Part shown: positions 55,252 through 64,000 of the stretch, piece by piece
How positions within the stretch are numbered: the stretch's first letter is position 1
How the letters are laid out: every line of letters begins with the position of its first letter
Assembly: GCA_002914845.1 (NCBI GenBank)
Contig: JXTC01000060.1
Location: 147,256 to 211,255 of the forward strand
Source of the DNA: Trema orientale
Lineage: Eukaryota > Streptophyta > Magnoliopsida > Rosales > Cannabaceae
DNA length: 64,000 nucleotides
Direction of reading: 5' to 3'
The notes under the pieces: model-generated
What the model saw: the letters and a program-made list of their open reading frames with translations, nothing else
Database searches by the model: none
What the model was told of the DNA's origin: nothing
Program-made: the position numbers and the translations under genes

Positions 55252-56039
55252 GTCCAACAAGATTGGAGTTTGGCCTATTCTATTCAAACAAACCACAACC
55301 TCAAATGAAAATATTTATTAGCTCTTAGAATTTAGAAGCGGAGGGACAGAACGTTATGGTCCGCAACAAGTACGGTCGTGTGAAAACTAACAAGAACAAT
55401 ATTTATACATGTAACGTATATGAGATATATATATATATATATGGAGTAACGTGTTACTTAAAGTGCATTCATATGAGAATGAGAATGAGAAATTGCATGT
55501 GGGGTGGTGGCTGCTTAGTTCTTCTTTTTCTCCACCTCCCTTATTTGACTCTTTCTATTTATTTTATTCTATTTATTTACTTTTTTTGTCGAGTCTGAGT
55601 CATGAATATATCCAATAAAGAGGGAAAGTGATTCATTTATATCCAAAACTAGAGGGGAGTGTCCAAGATCACAAATCACAATCACCCCCACGTCATCACC
55701 AGTTCACCCGCATGTTCCAGAAAAAATTAAATTACAAAATAGTGAATAACAAGAATACTATTACAACCAAATATTCGGTGGCCACAAAATTTCTCCGTTT
55801 GGATTGAATATGCACCGTACTAATTAAAAACACCAGCGCTTCTTCTTCTTATGGTTCTTACTTACTTTAGCAAAATACTTATTTAGGGAAAAAAAAAACT
55901 ATTCAAACTACCATTAGTAACGGGATATAGGTGTACGTACCAACGACATGTTGTTTTGGTCATAGTTTTAAAAATAAAATAAAATGTTTGATAGAGAGGT
56001 CGACGACTAACGACAACGACACGTCGTTTGTGGGCAGAC
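55252..56039. other. Divergent intergenic region
   Basis: Lies between deaminase copy 2 (minus) and the plastid-type protein gene (plus) and should hold both promoters. An (AT)n run at 55422-55441 and AT-rich DNA are visible. No further gene is seen. Confidence 0.5.
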
Positions 56040-56229
56040 ATGAAAGCGGAGCAAGCGATGAACCGGTGGTTTGGGCTTCCAGTGGGAGCAATAGCAGCGG
56101 CAGCAGCAGCTCAACCGGCCATAGCTTCTCCTGTTGGCTCTTTCAGTCCCCGTTTCCCATCTGCCGAAGCCTCCCATACTCCCATACTGAGATTACGCCT
56201 TTCAAACCCCAATAAAGTATCTTCTTTTC

Positions 56230-56263
<34 letters not shown>

Positions 56264-56462
56264 CCCGTCTTCTTCTTCTTATTCTTATTCTTATGGTGAT
56301 GGTGGTGTTGTTACTGTCCCCATTCAAACTGTCAAAGCAGTAAACCTTCAACCAAAACCTGAGTTGGGTCTTCTTTCTCTTCTCTTTGTCCTCTCCATGG
56401 TAATCCCATATACAAACTCTCTTTACCCTTTTACAACTTCTCCTTTTCGTTTCGGTTCAACT

Positions 56463-56496
<34 letters not shown>

Positions 56497-57053
56497 CCCA
56501 TGTCTTATACTGGACTTGGACTTGCAGGCTTTTGGGGCGCTTATCTCTCTTGCTTTAGTTTCCATTCCAACACTGAATGTAGTAAACTCTTCAATTTTCC
56601 AATTATATGTTTGTGTCATTTATTCTTTCTTTTTGTGTAGTTATATATCAGTATGTGTGTGTGTGTATTTATGTAATGTGTATGTGAAACTACTTGATCA
56701 GGCATTTAGAAGGTTGGCAGCTTCAGTGGACCAACTATCTAATGTAGTCTCGGATGAGGTACCCGGAACCTTGACTTCTCTCAAACTTTCTGGCCTGGAG
56801 ATCCACCAACTGACCCAACAGCTTAAAACTCTCAGGTAACACTCATTTAAACTACTACAGTTGCTTTTTCTCTTCATTGAATCAATTTATTGCTCTGTGT
56901 GGCTTACAATCTAATCATCTTCATCTTTGGGTTTCGCAAAGGCAAACGATTTCTCCTAGTAGCCGTTCAAAGAAAAACAGAAGCAGCAGCAGCAGCATGA
57001 GCAGTGCCACTTCTAATGGGGACTCTCCCACCAAAAATCATCAAAAGAATTAG
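56040..57053 (+). CDS. Small plastid-targeted single-pass membrane protein, function unknown
   Basis: Four exons: 56040-56399, 56528-56578, 56702-56835 and 56942-57053, giving 218 residues. The first 80 residues are rich in Ala, Ser and Pro with few acidic residues, as in chloroplast transit peptides, and include a (SA)n run from a GCGTCT microsatellite. One hydrophobic segment spans exons 1-2 (LGLLSLLFVLSMAFGALISL and on, about 106-132). A conserved-looking amphipathic region follows (NAFRRLAASVDQLSNVV, then LSGLEIHQLTQQL), which resembles the post-membrane helix of DUF948-like proteins. The tail is Ser/Lys/Asn-rich and probably disordered. I do not recognise a named family. The exon phases and protein-like composition make the gene itself convincing. 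Confidence 0.82.
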
Positions 57054-57298
57054 TACTCATTGTATGTCAATGTATAATTACTACATTTGTTACTGCTAAT
57101 GTCTGATCTGAAATTGAAACTGCCCCTTCTTGATTTGAACGAGAAGCATCTATTCAGACTTATCAAATATAACAAGCATAAGTATTGCTATGAATGATTC
57201 ATAATTGATAATTGGGATGTACACAAATTTGAAATCGTATTTAGTTTCCATCATTTATGTTCATCACAGCTAAAGTTTGAGTTTGGTACAACAACAGC

Positions 57299-58255
57299 TC
57301 ATAATTTTGCATACTTCTTGAGAGCTTTGCCGGCATCTTTCACATGCTCTGGCACAGGCATGTTACATAAAAGGGTGACCCTCGATGATGCTACCAAAGA
57401 CTTCTTCTCCTCTGAGTTTGAAGGATCAGCCTTCCAGAGTCTCACCTCCCACACCTGCTTAAAACAAAAAAAATCCATACATATGTAGGCATATTATACT
57501 CGGTGTAATCCATGTGTCTGATAGACCAAACAAAGGAAATTATGGATCAAAATTACTAACCAAGGTCTGATGGGATCATCACATTGAGAGCATGCTTACT
57601 ATGACGGATAAACACATGAATAATGAATGAGAAAGGGGAAGAGAATTCTCTTATTCTCATTCTTATTACAAGCTGTTATGGATTAGTAAGCATGGCTTGA
57701 TAGTGTTAAGGGGTTAGCAAATTGGGTCTCAGAGATGGATATACTTTTATATGCGGATTAGTAGAAAAGCAGAGGATAAGATAAGATAAGAAAGAGTGTT
57801 TGTTAACCTGGATGGTTTTACCAAGATTGACGGGGCTGGCTTCAGCCAGAACAAGGTCTCCCAACTCAGCACGCTTCAAATGGTTGATGCTGAGTTGAAT
57901 TCCAGCTACCCTTTGGTAACCAGAAGCCATGTGAGCTCCTATGCTAGCCAGCGACTCAGCTACCAAAGCTGACACCCCTCCATGTAACACCTTGAATGGC
58001 TGCTTTCAATTCATATCCCAGTTATGCAAATATATATATGTATATATGTTAGAGACGAAACAATCGATGAAAAACCAATATCATAAACAAGAAGAAGAAG
58101 AAGAAGAAGACCTGACAACACTTGAGGGTGATAGGAAGGCGACCAGTGACCCTGGTTGGGGATAATTCTTCGATCTGGAAACCAATAGCATGAAGGGGAG
58201 CATCCAAAGCATGAGTCTTTGATGAAGATCCATCTGGTGGTGGCGGTTGCTCCAT
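57299..58255 (-). CDS. DHNAT1: Peroxisomal 1,4-dihydroxy-2-naphthoyl-CoA thioesterase (hotdog fold)
   Basis: Three exons: 58255-58112, 57999-57808 and 57454-57299, giving 163 residues. The hotdog-fold acyl-CoA thioesterase motif is [17 protein letters not shown]; the HGG and the Glu of VAES are the expected active-site residues. It is followed by [10 protein letters not shown] and [11 protein letters not shown], as in the PaaI/4-hydroxybenzoyl-CoA thioesterase group. The chain ends in AKL, a peroxisomal type 1 targeting signal. In Arabidopsis DHNAT1 releases DHNA from its CoA ester in peroxisomes, a late step in making phylloquinone (vitamin K1), the electron carrier of photosystem I. A small foldback element lies in intron 2. 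A poly-GAA run sits just inside intron 1. Confidence 0.92.
57589..57696. mobile_element. Small foldback element (MITE-like) in an intron of the thioesterase gene
   Basis: The ends CATGCTTACTA and TAGTAAGCATG are perfect inverted repeats, and further inward GAATGAGAA pairs with TTCTCATTC, so nearly the whole 105 bases can fold into one imperfect hairpin. TTGA lies just outside both ends and may be a short target duplication. It encodes nothing. It lies in intron 2, away from the splice sites. Confidence 0.6.
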
Positions 58256-58960
58256 ACCATAAAATAGTCCTCCTTTTCTACTTTTTGTATGATGTTTGTT
58301 TCTTTGTTTGTGAATGTTATTTGGTATTTTGATTAAGATTAGATCGGTGATAACAACGGTCGTGTGGCCTTCCTGCTCTTTCCTAAGCCAAAGATCATAA
58401 CAAAGCCTTCAATTTTCAATCAACTGTTGCTGTTTTTTGCGCACTGCCTTCCTTGTTTGGAAGACATGTTCTCTCTCTTTTTTTCGGTTTATTTGGTACA
58501 ATAATTTTTAGCTTTTGGTGGGTTGTTGCTGTTTTACGTTTCTATTTCAGAAGAAAGACTATTTTTTTTCCTCGTGTTTTTTGTTTTTACCATGAATGGT
58601 TGGTAATGGTTGGAAGAGGTAGTAGGTGGGGTGGGCGTGGCATGAGAGCCTCATCCGCTATGGCCATATGTCAGCCTCTTTTTTGGTCATTTCTCAATTA
58701 TAATATAAGGGTTTGTCTAGACCACTTTTTCACTCATGCCATGAGAGACCAAAATTGCACAACATAATTGGTCAAAACCAAAATGCTGGCCCACATAAAA
58801 ACGGATGTACCTTATATGATACACATTGGATTAAAATAAAGTGGGCATTAAAAAAAAGAAAAATAAATTAATTAATAAAGGAGAAAAGAAAAACTGGAAC
58901 TCAGTTCTGAATTGGATTGCCGGATCTATACCAACACCAGTGCTGTGGCTGCTCATCCGA
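58256..58960. other. Upstream region of the thioesterase gene
   Basis: Probable promoter and 5' UTR of the thioesterase gene, with poly-T tracts. No gene is recognised. Plus-strand open frames here start at non-ATG codons or have no protein-like composition. Confidence 0.45.
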
Positions 58961-59278
58961 TCAATAATACAATTCTTGGACTGCAAGCTCACTCCCAATG
59001 ATTCTTCTTCCGATTCCAATTCCAATGACAACGACGTTCTTCCGCTCTTGGAGTTCATGGCCAAGGGCGGGGGAACTGTCATCTTCCCCCTTCCTCTTCA
59101 CCCAGCCGTGCACCCTAACCGCCCCTTCAGCTTCAAACTCAAGCCTCATCCTATTAAGAAGACTCAGATTGGCTGCTTCCTTCGCACCATTGCTGCCACC
59201 ACTTCCCACAGGCTTAGCCCGGTGAAATAGGCTAGCTTGCTTGTAATCCTCGACGAACCTTGGAATATTGCGGTCCAA
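58961..59278 (-). CDS. Short hypothetical protein (strand uncertain)
   Basis: The minus-strand frame opens with ATG and runs for 105 codons (MDRNIPRFVEDYKQASLF at the start, then LLNRMRLEFEAEGAVRVHGW). It is hydrophilic with alternating charge and looks like a small soluble protein; I do not recognise it. The same DNA is also open on the plus strand (to 59230) with plant-like C/T-rich third positions, but that frame has no ATG at its start. By position it is next to the thioesterase gene, where Arabidopsis has a small gene of unknown function (At1g48330 by number, from memory). It may be one exon of a longer gene. Transcript data would decide the strand. Confidence 0.4.
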   Translation of the reverse strand: MDRNIPRFVEDYKQASLFHRAKPVGSGGSNGAKEAANLSLLNRMRLEFEAEGAVRVHGWVKRKGEDDSSPALGHELQERKNVVVIGIGIGRRIIGSELAVQELYY

Positions 59279-59767
59279 TTTCGTCCATGGCGCCGGAAAA
59301 AATGGCGCATGAGAGGTTCTTTGTCCATTTTTTTTTATTCAAACATAAAATCAAACACTGTGCGCTATAAATAACCCCGAAACTACTCTCCTTATTTATT
59401 TATTTTTCTTCTATAACACCACCACTCATATTTTTAATTTCTGAAACCTCAGAGTTTCTTTAAAAAAAGAAAAATTATCACAACTTTCCTAATCATTCAT
59501 TTAACCCAATCTTTCGAGTTCCCCAAATCTAACCAACCTTCCTATTAAATTATGTTTATTAAATATTGAAGATACAATAATACATATAGTTTTAAATTAA
59601 AGGTAATTAAAAAATTAAACTTTAAATTACATTTTCAAAAAAGAAATAAATAAAAAAAATTAGAAATTAATATATTGAATAAGATGACTTATTATTGTAG
59701 GTTTGTTTCCAAATTAGTCAAATTTACCCATCCATGGAGCAAAAACAAAAATACCCATTGAAAACTC

Positions 59768-59817
<50 letters not shown>

Positions 59818-60254
59818 CTGAATACGTATATATTATTATATATATTGCAATAAATGCACCTCCAAATCTAAATATCAGATATCAGATATAAATCATTACT
59901 GTCTTCTGTTTTTATTTAATATAAAAGTAATTTCTTCCATCAACTGTTTGAAAACTCCCTTCGTTTGCCTCTAGAATTATAGATTTTCCTTTTCGGCAAA
60001 TTACTATTCAAACCTTTGATTTTTTTTTTCCCTTTGAAATTTCTATGGTCAACAAAACCAGTCAAAGTGCAATTTACCCTTCATGTACATTGAAAAACAT
60101 AAGTGAACAACGTCGATAAAAAATAAACTTAATATCAACCTGCAAAAATTTTTACGAAGCAATACAAAATTTGATCAAGTACATTTTGTTTTTGACCACC
60201 AAATGTAGTAGCTTAGTTTATTAAGGGGATTAAAGCTCAAAACGAATTTCATTT
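59279..60254. other. AT-rich intergenic DNA
   Basis: No gene is recognised. The main feature is an (AT)n run at 59772-59814 of about 21 units. Confidence 0.5.
59772..59814. repeat. (AT)n microsatellite
   Basis: About twenty-one perfect AT units in intergenic DNA. Confidence 0.9.
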
Positions 60255-60603
60255 AGAAACATCAGGAAGTGGAAGCATCTCAAAGCAGAACCAAGACTCG
60301 GAAACAACGAATGACAAGGCACCACATATGGAGGTACCTTTGGTTCTAGTCCTTTTAACTTTCTATTATTTTCTTTTTCTTTTTTCATTTTTAAACTTCT
60401 TCATAACGTGTTTAAAACAAATTTAGCCACAAGTGGAAGTGGCTTAGATAGATGGAAATGAGTTCTTTGTGAAAGGATTCTGTAAGCACAAGCCTGGTAG
60501 ATTTGTGAGATTGATGGAGGCCTTAAACTCTCTAGCCCTTGAAGTAACTAACGCAAATGTTACCACATTCAGAAACCTGGTGTCCAATGTTCTCAAAGTA
60601 GAG
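60255..60603 (+). pseudogene. Relic of a bHLH transcription factor gene (C-terminal ACT-like domain)
   Basis: Two exon remnants with preserved splice sites are visible. The first (to 60333) reads ETSGSGSISKQNQDSE and on to PHME, ending at GAG|GTACC. The second (60427-60603, after TTTAG) reads PQVEVA, a stop, IDGNEFFVKGF, KHKPGRFVRLMEALNSL, then EVTNANVTTFRNLVSNVLKVE and a GTAAGG donor. This is the ACT-like dimerisation domain that follows the bHLH in the AMS/bHLH90-type subgroup. The TAG at 60445-60447 replaces what is normally Gln. No basic helix-loop-helix region is found in the 900 bases upstream, so the copy is truncated as well as interrupted. It is a dead duplicate of a host gene. Confidence 0.8.
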
Positions 60604-60792
60604 GTAAGGTGATTCTACTATAATAAATTTTATGGGATTGGAAAATCTGCAGTAATTCCTCCCAGTGTCTGCGAGTGGCTTGCATTGGCCACCTGTGATA
60701 TTGCCTAACATTAGTCACCTAATTCAACTGGACACTTGATAAGGCCATCATGATGTGCTCTATCTTCTGATGGAGTAAGGCACACTTGAAAA
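60604..60792. other. Sequence between the bHLH relic and the hAT-type MITE
   Basis: Probably residual intron of the bHLH relic. Nothing else is recognised. Confidence 0.4.
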
Positions 60793-61331
60793 TAGGGATG
60801 GCAATTCGGGTTACGACACGATGACACGACACGAACACGACACGATTTTTTGCGGGATAAGGTCGAAGAAAAAGGGTGCGGGACGGGTTCGGGTCAACCC
60901 GCTTGACCCGTTTGACCTGCCAACAAATATATATATATATAATTAAATTATAAAAATATTTTTTATTTAATTTGTTTATGAGTATTATTATAGATATATT
61001 TAATTTGTATAATGTAAGTGTTTGGGATTATAAGTTATTAATTATATTTATAAATTACCCCTAATTTATTTATTTTAAAATGAGACAATAATAACCTTAG
61101 AAAAAGAAAATATAAGTAAAAAAATACGGGTCATAGCGGGTTGGCGGGTCAAAAACGGGTTGACAGGTCAAAATCGGGTTGTGGGTTGGATGTTATTCAC
61201 CAAAGCGGGTTGTGCGGGTCGGGTTAGTGTTGATGATTTTCTGGCACGACGGGTCACGGGTCGGGTTCGGGTTGACATAATTTATGTATATATTAGACTT
61301 CAACCCGACCCGTTGCGAATTGACACCCCTA
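60793..61331. mobile_element. hAT-type MITE, 539 bp
   Basis: Left end TAGGGATGGCAATTCG and right end CGAATTGACACCCCTA are inverted repeats matching at 14 of 16 positions. CTTGAAAA on the left (60785-60792) and CTTGAAGA on the right (61332-61339) look like an 8-bp target duplication with one change. TAGGG ATG-type ends and 8-bp duplications are hallmarks of the hAT (Ac/Ds) superfamily. The flanks of the element are GC-rich with many CGGGT(T/C) and GACCCG units, around a very AT-rich core. It has no transposase and was moved by a partner in trans. Confidence 0.85.
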
Positions 61332-61931
61332 CTTGAAGAGCCCTTAGGAAATATTTTCATTGGTGGGATTCGGAATAGTAAAAAAATAAATAAGTCTCAC
61401 ATAGTTTTCTCTCTTTTTTTTTTTTAAAAAAAAAAACTTAAAATAAACAAATAGTCGACCATGTTTGATGTTTCCTCCAAATCACACTTGAAAAAATATA
61501 ATAATGGTTTTTTTTTTCCTAGAGTATTTGTAAAAAATGTCCTTTTTCCAGATCAATTTAAAAAATGGCCCTTTTTATATATATTTAATAAAAAGATCGC
61601 TTTATAATTTTATTTTGATAGATGGCCTTTTTCAAACTTTTTTAGTTGATTTATTTTTTAGAAAATAAATCAATTTTATACAAAACACATCAATTTTTAA
61701 AAATAAATCAATTTTATAAAATATAAATCAATATATTTTGATCTATTAAAGAAAAAAAAAGTCATTTTTCAAATAAGTTTCAAAATTTGGCCATTGTTTA
61801 ACAGTGTTTGAAAAACAACTATTTTTCAAACAGTAATCCAAAACTCTGCTAGTTGGCTTAAAAGCATTTTTTTTTTAATTTATAGTCAAGTGATCGTTAT
61901 ATCAATTTTTATACTGATATACTATATAATC

Positions 61932-62182
61932 TGTTGTGGGTAATTGTTAATTCAAGGTGTCCTAATCCATTTAGAATTGGTTAGTTGAGACTTGAAATTA
62001 TGGGAGAGTTTGCATGAGATTAGGATAGTTTAGTAATACTAGGACTCTTAATAGAATATTTAAATGTAGGGATTTTTATTGAGATTAGGATTCATATTAG
62101 TATTTGGATTAGTCTATTTTCAGACTCTATAAATAGGTCTTGTATTCTCTCAAATTCAGAGAGAGCACAAAAAAGAACAACA
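61932..62182. mobile_element. Possible old LTR (Ty1/copia-like fossil)
   Basis: The 251-bp segment begins TGTTGTGGG and ends ACAACA, the TG...CA ends with short inverted repeats typical of Ty1/copia LTRs. It contains a CTATAAATAG TATA box about 60 bases before its end. No second LTR, coding region or matching target duplication is seen. If correct, it is a solo or truncated LTR of moderate age. Confidence 0.4.
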
Positions 62183-64000
62183 ATGTAACTTAGTAGGGAC
62201 ATAGAAAAATTTTCCAATGGTACCATAAACGGAGAAAATTTGCCCCATCGAAAATTTTTTTGGAGCTATATTTAAGTTTGCGCTTATATATTACTTAGAA
62301 CTGTCCTCAAATGGATTTGTATGTGTGCAATTAAATCTAAATTTACTCCAGAATTCACAGATCAATATTGCGTTCTTAGTTATGTTATGTGAGAGTTGTC
62401 CAACATAATAAATCTGATACACGCATAAGTTTACTAAAGAATTTGAAGCCCAAAATTTGATGGACTTTTTAAAATTTCAAGCCCAAAGTACTAAAAATTG
62501 AAAAAGTCTGGATGGGCCAATTTTTTTTGAAAAATCGATTTAGAAAAATATCATTTTTTAAAAAAATTTAGCAAAAGAATACTTTTAATAAATATTTAGA
62601 AATATACTAATTTTTTTAAAATTGGTACCAATCTAATTAATTGTGCTGACCAGTGAGTATCTCATCAATTAATAAAAAGACGTATTTTTCTAAATATTTT
62701 TAAAAAATGATATTTTTCTAATTAAAATCCAGAATTCTTCAAACAATTTCAAAATCCAGAATTTTTTAATTTTTTGAAAAATTACCTTAAAAAATCAAAT
62801 TTTCTCAAATTCGACCATTTCTGCTAAGAGGAAATTGAAGGATTTTAACAACAAAGCTTATGCCTCTTGGCTCCTACCATAGGAATTTAAATGATTGGAT
62901 GTTGGTCCCTTATTAATCCTTAAACCAAAAAAATGAAAGGGTCACAGGAATCGTTATTGTCCTTTCTAAGGCCACCCCAAGCTGCCCTCAATGTGAAAAC
63001 AAAGAGACCCATCTGGACTTTAGGGAATCAGATAGGAAAACACACGCATTGCTGCGACGCTAAGTAATGAGTTCACTTTATCACCTTTCCTTTGCATGAT
63101 TGGCAATAACGGGTCATGGCTCGACACCTGTTAAAGGACTAGTGCCTAATTATATGTGTCTACAGCCTAACCATATTATAATATTGCCCCCGTTAATCGT
63201 ATCCAACCTCTCTTCTTTCACTCGGATTATGATTCGTACAAATTAAGGGACATTATCAAATTGTTTTAGCAGATTTGGTTACAACCAATTAAGCATATAA
63301 ATTAATACTTCTTGATGAAACAATCTTATACGGAGGAAAAAGGAGATAGATATTGTGCACTGTATTTGATTGGAATACGGAATGTGCATACCAAACTCTG
63401 ATTGATTTTTATTAAATTTGAGGCTCTATTTTTTTTGGTATGTAGATGCCTAAAAGGTAGACAGCTTGAATGCACTGCTGGGAGGTTCAGGGGTGGGGAC
63501 TCATGACTTTCTTCGAAGACTCATTTAAGGCCCTAAACAACCAGTGCTTATCTCTCATTCTTCTTAAAATAAACATTAAAAAAATTGGTTAAAAGATAAC
63601 AAAGCACCTTCAAAAGCTTGCTTTTGAATGTTTCCCCCCAGCTTTGATCTTCCTAAACACTAACCCTTTTCCTTTTCAGGGGAGAAGGAGATAAATATAA
63701 TATAAAAAGGGGAAATGCCATTGATTGAAAATATCTATCAAAGATAGTATGGTCTGTCATTTGGGTTACTACACATGCATGGTATAGGTTACTTAACCGT
63801 GTAGATTATTTCAGAGAAACAAACACATAGCACACATTTATTATTCCCTAAAAGGGGAAGGATTTGGAAAAAAAAAAGAAGTGAAAAAGAATCGAAAATT
63901 TGAGTTTTTTTTTTTTTTTCCCGTAATTCACTTATCACGTGACTTGTGAGGAATTCACCAAAATTTGTGTCCTAAATATGTAAGTAAACATATACACATG
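62183..64000. other. AT-rich intergenic DNA at the right end
   Basis: No gene, RNA gene or element with clear ends is recognised. There are poly-A and poly-T tracts, the largest near 63905-63920, and otherwise unstructured AT-rich DNA. Confidence 0.5.

Overview
The window is nuclear DNA of a flowering plant, almost certainly a core eudicot. The genes are split by short AT-rich introns with GT-AG (a few GC-AG) borders, coding exons are moderately GC-rich, intergenic DNA is AT-rich with many (AT)n runs, and every recognisable gene has its closest known relatives in plants (MUSTANG, CHUP1-like, phytepsin, guanosine deaminase, DHNA-CoA thioesterase, seed LEA). The species cannot be named from the sequence alone. 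Gene models were assembled by hand from reading-frame continuity across splice sites; all total lengths are multiples of three.

Layout. 1-6 kb: gene-poor, with a decayed Ty3/gypsy gag-protease fossil on the minus strand. 6.1-7.3 kb: an LEA_4 gene (-) with a signal peptide, a C-terminal DEEL and seed-type promoter motifs. 8.6-11.0 kb: a domesticated Mutator-like transposase gene of the MUSTANG type with an N-terminal PB1 domain (-), divergent from POT1 (12.3-15.0 kb, +, ten exons). POT1 is tail-to-tail with a 17-exon HAD-family purine 5'-nucleotidase gene (15.4-19.9 kb, -) that carries a MITE in an intron. A tRNA-Gln(UUG) lies at 20.9 kb. 23.6-29.3 kb: a full-size ABCB (P-glycoprotein/MDR) transporter (+). 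29.3-35.0 kb: gene desert with a 452-bp MITE. 35.1-37.7 kb: a CHUP1-like gene (+). 39.4-46.4 kb: a 24-exon SMARCAL1/CHR18 annealing-helicase gene (-) ending in repeated PCNA-box-like motifs, with a partial duplicated fragment just beyond its 3' end. 47.5-50.8 kb: a phytepsin-type aspartic protease (+). 51.2-55.3 kb: two tandem guanosine deaminase genes (-). 56.0-57.1 kb: a small plastid-type membrane protein gene (+). 57.3-58.3 kb: a peroxisomal DHNA-CoA thioesterase gene (-). 59.0-59.3 kb: a short unrecognised ORF. 59.3-64 kb: gene-poor, with a bHLH pseudogene fragment, an hAT-type MITE and a possible old LTR.

The genes do not form one pathway, but there are themes. POT1 and CHR18 both serve genome maintenance. 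The 5'-nucleotidase and guanosine deaminases could act in series in GMP breakdown (GMP to guanosine to xanthosine). The order CHUP1-like / CHR18 / DHNA-CoA thioesterase matches what I remember of Arabidopsis At1g48280-At1g48310-At1g48320, so part of the window looks like an old syntenic block. No clearly undescribed system was found. The most notable observations are the tandem PIP-like repeats of CHR18, three GC-AG introns including one that separates two recent duplicates, the ER-type seed LEA, and the bHLH gene relic.
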